A DNA stretch of 64,000 bases from Saccharicrinis sp963663905. GTDB taxonomy: Bacteria > Bacteroidota > Bacteroidia > Bacteroidales > Marinilabiliaceae. The position numbers and the translations under genes are program-made. The notes beneath the pieces were generated by a model. The model was not told the DNA's origin. It made no database searches and worked only from the letters and a program-made list of their open reading frames with translations. How positions within the stretch are numbered: the stretch's first letter is position 1; the number at the start of each line of letters is the position of its first letter. Shown one piece after another: positions 47,042 to 55,086 of this stretch. The DNA is taken from assembly GCA_963663905.2 (NCBI GenBank), contig OY760657.1:496001-560000 (forward strand), written 5' to 3'.

Positions 47042-48682
47042 ATGATACAATTTAAAAGGTTTGTTAACATTATGAAGAACCAGAAAATAACAAGGATTTT
47101 TACACTTATAACAATAGGGGTTTTAGGATTAATCTCCTTACAAGGTATAAAAAAACGAAATATAGTAATATTAAATATAGATCCTAAATCAGAGTTTCAA
47201 ACAATGCATAGTTTTGGAGCATCTGACGCATGGAGGTGTCAGTTTGTAGGGAAAAATTGGCCGGAAGAAAAACGTGAACAAATAGCAGAATGGCTTTTTA
47301 GTAAAGAATTCGATCAAAAAGGTAATCCTAAAGGTATTGGTCTTTCATTATGGCGTTTTAATATTGGTGCAGGTAGTGCTGAACAAGGAGATTCTTCAGG
47401 GATAACACATACATGGCGAAGAGTAGAATCTTTTCAGGCAGAAGATGGGAGTTATGACTGGAGTAAACAACAAGGGCAACAATGGTTTTTACGAAAGGCT
47501 AAAGAATATGGTGTGGATTATTCTTTGGCATTTACTATTTCAGCTCCGGTACATATGACTTTAAATGGTAAAGCATTTGCCCAAAAAGGAAGAAAGCAGT
47601 TTAATGTTGCTCCAGGTAAATATGATGATTATGCAGGATTTTTAGTTGATGTTTGTGTGCATTTTAAAACCGAAGGACTTGCTTTTGATTATTTGAGTCC
47701 TTATAACGAACCACAGTGGGACTGGAACGGTCCTTCTCAGGAAGGAACTCCGGCAACAAATGAGGAGTTGTATGTGTTTACAAAATATTTAGATAAAGAA
47801 ATTACAAGTAGAAACGCAGGTTTAAAATTAACAATAGGTGAAGCAGCAGATATTCGCTTCATTACAGGAAAAGCACCCGGTTATGATGGATTTTCAAATC
47901 AGGCAAATGATTTTCTAAATTCAGCAAGCCCATTATTCATTGGTAATTTAAGTTCTGTAAAACCGTTGATTACTGGACATAGTTACTTTACTACATGGCC
48001 TGTTGATACTTTAATCGATACAAGAATTAATCTGAAAGAATCAATAGATAAGAATAATTCGGAAATAGAATATTGGCAAAGTGAATTTTGTGTTTTAGAA
48101 AACAACGACGACATAGAAGGAGGTTGGAAACGTGATTTAGGAATGCCTACCGCACTGTATGTGGCTAGAGTTATGCATGAGGATATTACTTTGAGTAATG
48201 CTTCATCGTGGCAATGGTGGACAGCTTTATCTCAATGTGATTATAAAGATGGGTTAATCTTTCTTGATGCTGGAGATACTGGTATTAGGGATCAGAATGA
48301 CGCCAATAACGAAAAACTTAAATATGACGGAAATCTGCATGATTCAAAGTTAATGTGGGCTATGGGTAATTATTCACACTTTGTTCGCCCTGGAATGAAA
48401 CGTGTACTTGTTGAACAGATCAATAATGAAGATGTAAAAAAGCAAGCTACAGATATAATGGTTTCCGGTTTTAAGGATGACAAATCAAAAGAGTTGGTAT
48501 TGGTTTTTATTAATTACAGTAGTGAAAAAAAGGGTATTACGCTGGATGAATCTAAGTTTTATAAGGATGTAAAAGCGTATATCACCTCTGATACAGGGAA
48601 TCTATCGTTTAAACCAATGAGCGTAAATAATATAAATATCGGTCCTAAATCAATTGTGACCACAGTGTTACAGCTGAAATAA
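47042..48682 (+). CDS. GH30-family glycoside hydrolase (PUL enzyme 1)
   Basis: 546 residues from 47042; a second in-frame ATG ten codons on is equally possible. The N-terminus is a hydrophobic signal or anchor with no lipobox. The catalytic domain starts at 'HSFGASDAWRC'. The acid/base is predicted as Glu223 in 'SPYNEPQWDW' and the nucleophile as Glu348 in 'YWQSEFCVLE', the spacing expected for a clan GH-A retaining enzyme. 'QEGTPATNEE' and 'WQWWTALSQ' add to the O-glycosyl hydrolase GH30 (PF14587-like) signature, and a beta-sandwich tail completes the fold. This group includes endo-beta-1,6-galactanases, but substrate cannot be read from sequence. First gene of the PUL operon, 49 nt before the SusE/F-like gene, and paralogous to 55087-56715. 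Confidence 0.87.
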   Translation: MIQFKRFVNIMKNQKITRIFTLITIGVLGLISLQGIKKRNIVILNIDPKSEFQTMHSFGASDAWRCQFVGKNWPEEKREQIAEWLFSKEFDQKGNPKGIGLSLWRFNIGAGSAEQGDSSGITHTWRRVESFQAEDGSYDWSKQQGQQWFLRKAKEYGVDYSLAFTISAPVHMTLNGKAFAQKGRKQFNVAPGKYDDYAGFLVDVCVHFKTEGLAFDYLSPYNEPQWDWNGPSQEGTPATNEELYVFTKYLDKEITSRNAGLKLTIGEAADIRFITGKAPGYDGFSNQANDFLNSASPLFIGNLSSVKPLITGHSYFTTWPVDTLIDTRINLKESIDKNNSEIEYWQSEFCVLENNDDIEGGWKRDLGMPTALYVARVMHEDITLSNASSWQWWTALSQCDYKDGLIFLDAGDTGIRDQNDANNEKLKYDGNLHDSKLMWAMGNYSHFVRPGMKRVLVEQINNEDVKKQATDIMVSGFKDDKSKELVLVFINYSSEKKGITLDESKFYKDVKAYITSDTGNLSFKPMSVNNINIGPKSIVTTVLQLK

Positions 48683-48731
48683 ATAAAAGTAAAGATCAAT
48701 CTTTTTAGATAATTTAATTTAAAAGTTTATT

Positions 48732-49421
48732 ATGAAAAAAAGCTATTTAATGGTGATGATGTCAGTCATTATGAGCCTCGTATTATTTTGGAGGTGTGAT
48801 GATGATGATAAAAGCTGGAAAAGTGAAGGAGCGCCTTCTGTTCAGCTTAGTACAGGTGTAATTCATACGCAGCAAGGAAGAACTATATTAATTGAGGGAA
48901 ATGTGACAGACAATGTTGGAATACGTTCCATAAATCTGTTTAAAGAAGCATGGTATTTAAATAAAACCATAGAATTTGCAACAGATCCTGTGGTTACGGA
49001 TTATGATTTATCTTACAATTTTGAGATTCCTTCTGATGCTTCAGATGACGAAACTGAGGTAGTGATTACAGTTACAAATTTAGGCGGTGAAACTTATAGT
49101 ATTCCTGTAACTGTAGCAATGGATGGTGATTTTGATATGCCATTGTTGAGTATTGTATCTCCTGTTGATGGACAAACAATGCAACCTGCAATTCCAAATA
49201 TTTTGGAGATTGCATGCGAAATTAGTGATGCCAGAGCTTTAGGCTATTTTGTTTTGAAGGAAGAATCACTTGATATTTATGATAGTATTTCCTTCAAAGA
49301 TCAGCATTTAAAAGAATACGCTTATTCTTACAGTGTTGATTTAGGTGCAAATCCTGAAAATTATAGCTTCTATTACACGGTTGCCGATAGTGCAGGTAAT
49401 GTTTTAAATCAACTACTGTAG
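48732..49421 (+). CDS. SusE/F-like glycan-binding lipoprotein, N-terminal half (frameshifted)
   Basis: 229 residues before an in-frame TAG. An N-terminal hydrophobic segment ends at 'LFWRC', followed by 'DDDDK'. The acidic stretch fits a surface-export signal, but Trp-Arg before the Cys is a poor lipobox. Two Ig-like segments follow ('VTDNVGIRSINLFKEAWYL', 'LSIVSPVDGQTMQP'). Translation ends mid-domain ('YTVADSAGNVLNQLL'), while the next frame continues the domain from 'STTVVKVSADFDK'. Joining the frames by a -1 shift at 49403-49409 would give a 477-residue protein, a normal SusE/F size. Either a mutation, an assembly error, or ribosomal frameshifting. Confidence 0.75.
   Translation: MKKSYLMVMMSVIMSLVLFWRCDDDDKSWKSEGAPSVQLSTGVIHTQQGRTILIEGNVTDNVGIRSINLFKEAWYLNKTIEFATDPVVTDYDLSYNFEIPSDASDDETEVVITVTNLGGETYSIPVTVAMDGDFDMPLLSIVSPVDGQTMQPAIPNILEIACEISDARALGYFVLKEESLDIYDSISFKDQHLKEYAYSYSVDLGANPENYSFYYTVADSAGNVLNQLL
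49403..49409 (+). other. T_TTA_AAT heptamer at the frame break of the SusE/F-like gene
   Basis: In the reading frame of the first half, the codons TTA AAT preceded by T form a perfect X_XXY_YYZ slippery heptamer. A -1 slip leads directly into the open frame of the second half. A weak 5-bp hairpin (49411-49423) and a 7-bp hairpin (49441-49459, loop containing ATG 49448) lie downstream. A single missing A in the same AAA run explains the break equally well. Confidence 0.45.
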
Positions 49422-49447
49422 TTAAAGTATCTGCAGACTTTGATAAA

Positions 49448-50164
49448 ATGTATTTATCAGATGTAGCAACTGAAGCAGATTTAACTACAGATTTATTTGG
49501 AGTACCTATGTTAATAGAGAAAGTTGCACCTATGACATTTAGTGCTCAATATTATTCAGCACAGGCAAACACTGAGGTTAAGTTTATTCCTCAAAAAACA
49601 AGCTTTACACCAAGCTGTTATGGTATAGATCCTGCTAATCCTGATAAATTAATTAATAGTGCTGAATCAGCATTACCTATCGTTTTACCAGAAAAAGGGT
49701 ATTACCAAATTGATATTAATTTGGAAACACTTGAATTTAGTTTCGAGAAATTTACTCCGGAAGATGCTCCTTACAGTACTTATATGAACGAGGATGAGAA
49801 TGATATGAACAATTATGTAGGAACGCTTAACATTGTAGGTGTGGGTTGGACAGACTTCCAGAATACTACAGGTTGGGGATGGGATGGACCTAATGCAGAT
49901 AAAGCTATGACTGTAGATCCTGAAAATCCATATTTATACACTCGTCAGGAAGAATTAGAAGGAACACTTGAATTAATCTTTGCTCCATATCACCCTTGGG
50001 GATGGTGGATGAGTCCATTCTGGAGATTTGATAGTAAAACAGAGCCTGAGGCAACGGTTTTAGGTGGAGGTGAAAATGCATCAATAACTGTACCTGCAAA
50101 AGCTAACTATTTAATTGTATTTGATACTTATTTAAATAGAGCAAAAGTAGTTTTGGTTGAATAA
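49448..50164 (+). CDS. SusE/F-like glycan-binding lipoprotein, C-terminal half (frameshifted)
   Basis: The frame is open from 49400 and has an ATG at 49448; from there it encodes 238 residues. 'TEVKFIPQKTSFTPSCYG' and 'YQIDINLETLEFSF' resemble SusE/F repeat strands. The end is a SusF/SusE-type domain rich in Trp ('GVGWTDFQ', 'GWGWDGPNADK', 'PYHPWGWWMSPFWRF'), aromatics of the kind that bind glycans. It has no signal peptide of its own, so on its own it would not reach the surface. See the frame break at 49403-49409. Confidence 0.75.
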   Translation: MYLSDVATEADLTTDLFGVPMLIEKVAPMTFSAQYYSAQANTEVKFIPQKTSFTPSCYGIDPANPDKLINSAESALPIVLPEKGYYQIDINLETLEFSFEKFTPEDAPYSTYMNEDENDMNNYVGTLNIVGVGWTDFQNTTGWGWDGPNADKAMTVDPENPYLYTRQEELEGTLELIFAPYHPWGWWMSPFWRFDSKTEPEATVLGGGENASITVPAKANYLIVFDTYLNRAKVVLVE

Positions 50165-50319
50165 ATCATTTTAGTATAGGTAATAGGGGTATTACTCTCT
50201 ATTACCCTAAAATTAATTTGAAATAAGATAATCTCAGAAACGAGTCTTAAAAATTGCAATATCACATTGCAATTGGTAATAGCAAGTTATAAGGTAATCT
50301 GATTATAAAAAATTATCAT
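50165..50319 (+). promoter_or_regulatory. SusE/F-SusC intercistronic region with hairpin and paired ATTGCAAT palindromes
   Basis: A hairpin GGTAATAG (50179-50186) / CTATTACC (50199-50206) has no T run. Two ATTGCAAT palindromes (50253-50260, 50266-50273), 13 bp apart, together form a perfect 9-bp inverted repeat about 45 bp before the SusC start. They could be an operator, a processing hairpin or a means of setting SusC expression apart from upstream genes. Confidence 0.45.
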
Positions 50320-53300
50320 ATGAAAGTTAAATTTCTATATAAATATCTATTAATTGCTGTGCATTTAATAGTGGGCGTCTCTTTGATGGCGCAGGAAAAA
50401 GTAACAATAACAGGTACTGTTACTGATGCGTCAGCAGAAGTACCTGGTGTAACAGTAATTGTTAAAGGAACAAGTATTGGTACCATCACTGATATTGATG
50501 GTAAGTATTCTATTTCAGCTGCAAAAGGAGATATATTAGTTTACTCATTTATTGGTTTGCAAACTCAGGAAATAGAAGTTGGTGATGCTAGTGTAATTGA
50601 TGTACATTTAGTAAGCGACCTGGTAAGTCTTGAAGAAGTAGTGGCCATTGGTTATGGTAAAGCAAAAAAAGGTGATTTAACCAGTTCAATTGCTTCTGTG
50701 AGCGGTGACGATATGAAAACCATGTCTGTAGGTAACCCGGTTCAGGCATTACAAGGTAAAGCTTCAGGTGTACAGATCGTATCAGGAAGTGGAGCCCCAG
50801 GAGCTGCGCCGAAAGTATTAATCAGAGGTTTTTCCAGTATCAATTTAAGTACTGATCCTCTATATGTTGTCGATGGTGTGCCAATGGGTACTAACCTGAA
50901 TTTCTTAAATAATAATGAAATTGAGAATATTCAAGTACTTAAAGATGCATCAGCTGCAGCTATTTATGGTAGTAGGGCATCGAATGGAGTAATACTTGTT
51001 ACAACAAAGAAAGGTAAAGAAGGAAAAACTCAGTTTAGTTTAGATGCTAGTTATGGTATTCAGGTTTTCGATAAACCATATGACATGGCAGATGCTTCAG
51101 AGTATGCACAAATCATGAATGCATCTTTAACAAATGGAGGATTAGATGCAAGATTTTCAGATCCATCATCATTAGGAAAAGGAACAGATTGGTGGGGTAA
51201 AGGAATTAATAAAACTGCACCTACTAATAACGTTAGTTTTCAAGCCAGTGGCGGTACTGATAAATATAATTATGCAATTAGTTTAAACTATTACGGACAA
51301 GAGTCTTTTTATAATACAGGGGATTGGGAGAAATTTACTGCAAGATTAAGAAACGAATGGAAATTTAATGACTATGTATCTGCAGGAGTTACTTTAAACC
51401 CAAGAAGAGAAAAATGGCACAATACACCAGGTTGGTATCAGGATTATATGATTATTGACCCGATTACGCCTATATACGTTCCTGAAAATGAAAGAGCAGG
51501 ATTGAATGAATACAGTATTTTTGAACGTTCATATTATACTTATACATGGAACCCAATTGCTCGAGATGCAAGAAACTTTAAAAAAGAAGGTTATTATGGT
51601 ATGGGTGTTAACTCATTCTTAGAGATCACACCAATTAAGAATCTTGAAGTAAGAACCTCGGTAAGTGGTGATCTTCAATTTAATCACTCAGATGATTTCT
51701 TACCGGATTTTTCTATTGATGAAGCACATGAATCCAATAAGGTAAATCAGGTAATCAGAGAAGATAAACGTGCTACATATTGGAACTGGACAAATACTGC
51801 CACTTATTCACTTGAGCGTGCTGAGCATAATATGTCTTTGATGATTGGTAATACTGTAGAAAAGTGGGATAATCGTAATATCAAAGGAACTGGAGATAAC
51901 ATTCCAAACAATACAGATGTACTTAGAGAGTTAGATGCTACTACTGAAAACCCATTAGTAGAAGGAAATACTTGGTCAAGTTCAATTGCGTCATTCTTAG
52001 GTCGTGTTTCATATAACTATAAGGATACTTATTATTTAACAGCTACATATCGTAGAGATGGTTCTTCAAAATTTTTGTCAAATAACAAATGGGCTTCATT
52101 CCCGTCGGCATCTTTTGCATGGAGATTAACAAATGAAAACTTTATGTCTTCATTGGAATTTATTGATGACATGAAATTCCGTGCAGGTTGGGGACGCGTT
52201 GGTAACCAAAGTTTACCTAGTGCTGTTTATGTTTCAGGTATAGGACAAAACTATTATGTATTTGGAGCCGGAGAAGGCAACTTAGTGAATACGACAAATG
52301 CATCAAGCATGAAAAATGAAGATGTAAAATGGGAAACCGTAGAAGATATCAACTTAGGTTTAGATTGGACTTTGTTTGGTGGTAAATTGGATGGATCTTT
52401 TGAATGGTTTAGAAAGGAAACAAAGGATATGTTATTTCAATTACCTTATCCTAATTATAGTGGTTATCCTAATAATGCTCAAATCTGGAGTAATATTGGA
52501 AATATGCAATCAAGAGGTTGGGAAGCAGCGGTAAATTATCACGGTAGCATTTCTAAACTTAAATATAATTTAGGATTGTCAGTTACAACGGCAAAAGTAG
52601 AAATGACTAATTTAGCTGATATTACACCAGAAATTTGGGGTGCAAATGGTAGAACTAAAACGGTTGAAGGTGATGCTCCAGGTTTCTTCTATGGTTATAA
52701 AACAGATGGATTATTCCAAAATTGGTTTGACGTAAATTCACATTCAGATGAACATGGAAATTTATTACAACCACAGGCTCAACCAGGTGATATAAGATTT
52801 GTGAATACAAATGGTGATCATACCATTGATGCAGACGACCGTGTTAAATTAGGTTCTCCTTGGCCTGATTTTACAGGAGGTTTCAATCTAAGTATGTCTT
52901 ATGAAGGTTTTGATATGGTTGCTAACGTATATTTTAGTGTAGGAAACGATATCGTAAATCAAACTAAATCTGATCTTTATAATACTACAAATTCTGATAA
53001 CAATGTGATATCAGGTTTGTTGAATAAAGCTTGGCATGGTGAAGGTACATCAAATAGCACACCTCGTGTCTCTCACTACGACTATAATGAAAACTATACA
53101 AAGTTTAGTGATTACCTGATTGAAGATGGTTCTTTTGCCCGATTAAAAAATATTCAGATAGGTTATACACTGCCTAAAAAAATTGTTGAGAAAGTACACT
53201 TGTCTAAATGTAGATTCTATGTGTCAGGTCAAAATTTATTGACTCTTACAAATTATTCAGGAATAGAGCCTGAAGTTTCTGCTGATTCATCAGACAATGA

Positions 53301-53385
53301 AGCTGATGTACTACAATTTGGATTTGGTGGATGGAATTATCCAGTATTACCAACTTATATGTTTGGAGTAAATGTTTCATTCTAA
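50320..53385 (+). CDS. SusC-like TonB-dependent glycan transporter
   Basis: 1021 residues. A signal peptide (cleavage near 'SLMAQ') is followed by a carboxypeptidase-regulatory-like domain (~27-110, 'ITGTVTDAS'). The SusC TonB-box region 'EEVVAIGYGKAKKGDL' and the plug with signatures 'DPLYVVDGVP' and 'AAIYGSRASNGVI' come next. A 22-strand-type barrel ends in 'YMFGVNVSF'. The domain order and length are those of a normal SusC. It imports oligosaccharides across the outer membrane with the SusD lid encoded 13 nt downstream. There is no STN domain, so control is expected from the HTCS rather than a sigma factor. Confidence 0.96.
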   Translation: MKVKFLYKYLLIAVHLIVGVSLMAQEKVTITGTVTDASAEVPGVTVIVKGTSIGTITDIDGKYSISAAKGDILVYSFIGLQTQEIEVGDASVIDVHLVSDLVSLEEVVAIGYGKAKKGDLTSSIASVSGDDMKTMSVGNPVQALQGKASGVQIVSGSGAPGAAPKVLIRGFSSINLSTDPLYVVDGVPMGTNLNFLNNNEIENIQVLKDASAAAIYGSRASNGVILVTTKKGKEGKTQFSLDASYGIQVFDKPYDMADASEYAQIMNASLTNGGLDARFSDPSSLGKGTDWWGKGINKTAPTNNVSFQASGGTDKYNYAISLNYYGQESFYNTGDWEKFTARLRNEWKFNDYVSAGVTLNPRREKWHNTPGWYQDYMIIDPITPIYVPENERAGLNEYSIFERSYYTYTWNPIARDARNFKKEGYYGMGVNSFLEITPIKNLEVRTSVSGDLQFNHSDDFLPDFSIDEAHESNKVNQVIREDKRATYWNWTNTATYSLERAEHNMSLMIGNTVEKWDNRNIKGTGDNIPNNTDVLRELDATTENPLVEGNTWSSSIASFLGRVSYNYKDTYYLTATYRRDGSSKFLSNNKWASFPSASFAWRLTNENFMSSLEFIDDMKFRAGWGRVGNQSLPSAVYVSGIGQNYYVFGAGEGNLVNTTNASSMKNEDVKWETVEDINLGLDWTLFGGKLDGSFEWFRKETKDMLFQLPYPNYSGYPNNAQIWSNIGNMQSRGWEAAVNYHGSISKLKYNLGLSVTTAKVEMTNLADITPEIWGANGRTKTVEGDAPGFFYGYKTDGLFQNWFDVNSHSDEHGNLLQPQAQPGDIRFVNTNGDHTIDADDRVKLGSPWPDFTGGFNLSMSYEGFDMVANVYFSVGNDIVNQTKSDLYNTTNSDNNVISGLLNKAWHGEGTSNSTPRVSHYDYNENYTKFSDYLIEDGSFARLKNIQIGYTLPKKIVEKVHLSKCRFYVSGQNLLTLTNYSGIEPEVSADSSDNEADVLQFGFGGWNYPVLPTYMFGVNVSF

Positions 53386-53398
53386 AAAATATACAGAG

Positions 53399-55003
53399 AT
53401 GAATAAAAAGATATTATATATATTAGCAATAATTGGAGTCTTCTATCTTACTGCATGTGAAGATTTTATTGAAATAGAAGAGCGTGGTAAACAAAACCTT
53501 GATAATTATTTTCAAACAGAAGATGAGTGTATCTCATTTGTAAACGGTGTATATAAAAGTTTTTCTACAATTGAAGACTGGTGGCAGGAATGGCTGCGAT
53601 TAGCCAATATAATGGCAACTGATGATGCCTGGATGGGTAATATCACTCAGGATAACAGTCACTCTTTTGCATTAGCTCATTACAACGTAACAGCTTCAAA
53701 TGCCCCGGATGCGCTACAGAATTTTTATACTTATAAGTATTATAACATTTCGGCAGCAAACATTGCCATTCAAAATATTCCGGATGCACCAATTGATGCC
53801 GATTTAAAGGAACGTTTAATTGCTGAGTCAAAGTTTTTCAGAGCTTTTAGTTATTGGGAGCTGGTACAAAATTTTGGTGATGTGGTTTTAATACTTGAAC
53901 CTAAAGGTACAGGAAGTTTAAACATGGAACGTTCACCAAAGAGTGAAGTATATGCCCAAATTATTCAGGATTTAAAAGATGCTGAAGCTGTTTTACCTAC
54001 ATCGTATTCCAGTGATAATCTTGGTAGAGTTACGAAAGGTGCTTGTCAGGCATTGTTAGCAAGAACATATTTGTTTACAGGAGATTATACAAATGCGTAT
54101 TCCTATGCAAATACTGTAATCACTTCTAATACTTATCAGTTAGAGCCAAATTTTGTTGATATCTGGAGTGTATATAACCACAATGGAATGGAGTCTATCT
54201 TTGAATGGCAGTCAAACAGTAACCAGAGTTATGCAATTGGTAGTAGATATGCAATCATTATGGCAGCTCGTGGACAGACCTGGGAAGATCCAGAAAACAG
54301 TATGGACGGATGGGGCTGGTGTGTTCCATCATCAAATCTGGAGCAAGCTTATTTGTCAGAAGGTGATGATGTAAGAAGACAAAGTACTATTTGTAGAATG
54401 GGCGAGCCAGTTTATGGTGATGAAGAAGCTAATCCTACTTATGATTTTTCATATTCTCAAAATAAATCAGCAAGAGTATGGCGTAAGTTTTATACCCCAA
54501 TTGCAATGCGTCGTGCGTTGGCCAGAGAAGATCAGCACGTGCCACTTCCATATATCTTTTTACGTTTGGGAGAGATGTACTTAACAAGAGCTGAGGCTGC
54601 ATTTCACTTAAATAATGAAGATCAGGCTTTAGCAGATATTAATACATTAAGAGCAAGGGTTGGCCTTGATCCAAAAACAGGGCTAACTGGTAATAACTTA
54701 CTATATGCCATTTGGAAAGAGCGTAGATTAGAAATGGCTAGTGAAGGAATGCGTTTGTATGATTTACGTCGTCAAATTGATCCGATTGCCAATAAGCCAA
54801 GAATTGATGTTGTGATGGGGCCTAACGGAACTTTTGTGAAGTACAACTTGGAAGAAAGTACTGACGAATGGGAAATTGGACATCCGGAAGAACGTCAGGA
54901 TAAAGGTGTTATGTTCCAGGAAGGAAGACATGAGCTATGGCCTATTCCTCAGTCAGAAATTGACAGAAGTAATGGTGTGATTTCTCAAAATCCAAATTAT
55001 TAA
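53399..55003 (+). CDS. SusD/RagB-like surface glycan-binding lipoprotein
   Basis: 534 residues from ATG 53399. An upstream in-frame ATG at 53372 overlaps the SusC gene, but 53399 gives the clean lipoprotein signal ('MNKKILYILAII' ... 'LTACEDF'). The SusD fold is evident: 'NYFQTEDECISFVNGVY', TPR-like helices such as 'IAESKFFRAFSYWELVQNFGDVVL', 'ARTYLFTGDYTNAYSYA', and C-terminal 'IWKERRLEMASEGMRLYDLRR' and 'ELWPIPQSEIDRSNG'. It forms the hinged lid on SusC and captures glycan at the surface. A strong terminator follows. Confidence 0.96.
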   Translation: MNKKILYILAIIGVFYLTACEDFIEIEERGKQNLDNYFQTEDECISFVNGVYKSFSTIEDWWQEWLRLANIMATDDAWMGNITQDNSHSFALAHYNVTASNAPDALQNFYTYKYYNISAANIAIQNIPDAPIDADLKERLIAESKFFRAFSYWELVQNFGDVVLILEPKGTGSLNMERSPKSEVYAQIIQDLKDAEAVLPTSYSSDNLGRVTKGACQALLARTYLFTGDYTNAYSYANTVITSNTYQLEPNFVDIWSVYNHNGMESIFEWQSNSNQSYAIGSRYAIIMAARGQTWEDPENSMDGWGWCVPSSNLEQAYLSEGDDVRRQSTICRMGEPVYGDEEANPTYDFSYSQNKSARVWRKFYTPIAMRRALAREDQHVPLPYIFLRLGEMYLTRAEAAFHLNNEDQALADINTLRARVGLDPKTGLTGNNLLYAIWKERRLEMASEGMRLYDLRRQIDPIANKPRIDVVMGPNGTFVKYNLEESTDEWEIGHPEERQDKGVMFQEGRHELWPIPQSEIDRSNGVISQNPNY

Positions 55004-55017
55004 TAAATAAAAGAATA

Positions 55018-55065
55018 GGCTGTTCTCTGATGATAGTTGTATCAGAGGAGAACAGCCCTTTTTTT
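55018..55065 (+). terminator. Strong terminator after SusD, inside the PUL
   Basis: A 10-bp stem GGCTGTTCTC / GAGAACAGCC (55018-55027, 55048-55057) with an inner TGAT/ATCA extension precedes a seven-T run. It lies 22 nt before the second GH30 gene, so downstream enzymes are likely made by read-through or a separate promoter. Confidence 0.85.
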
Positions 55066-55086
55066 CTCAATTAGAAGGTAATTCTT

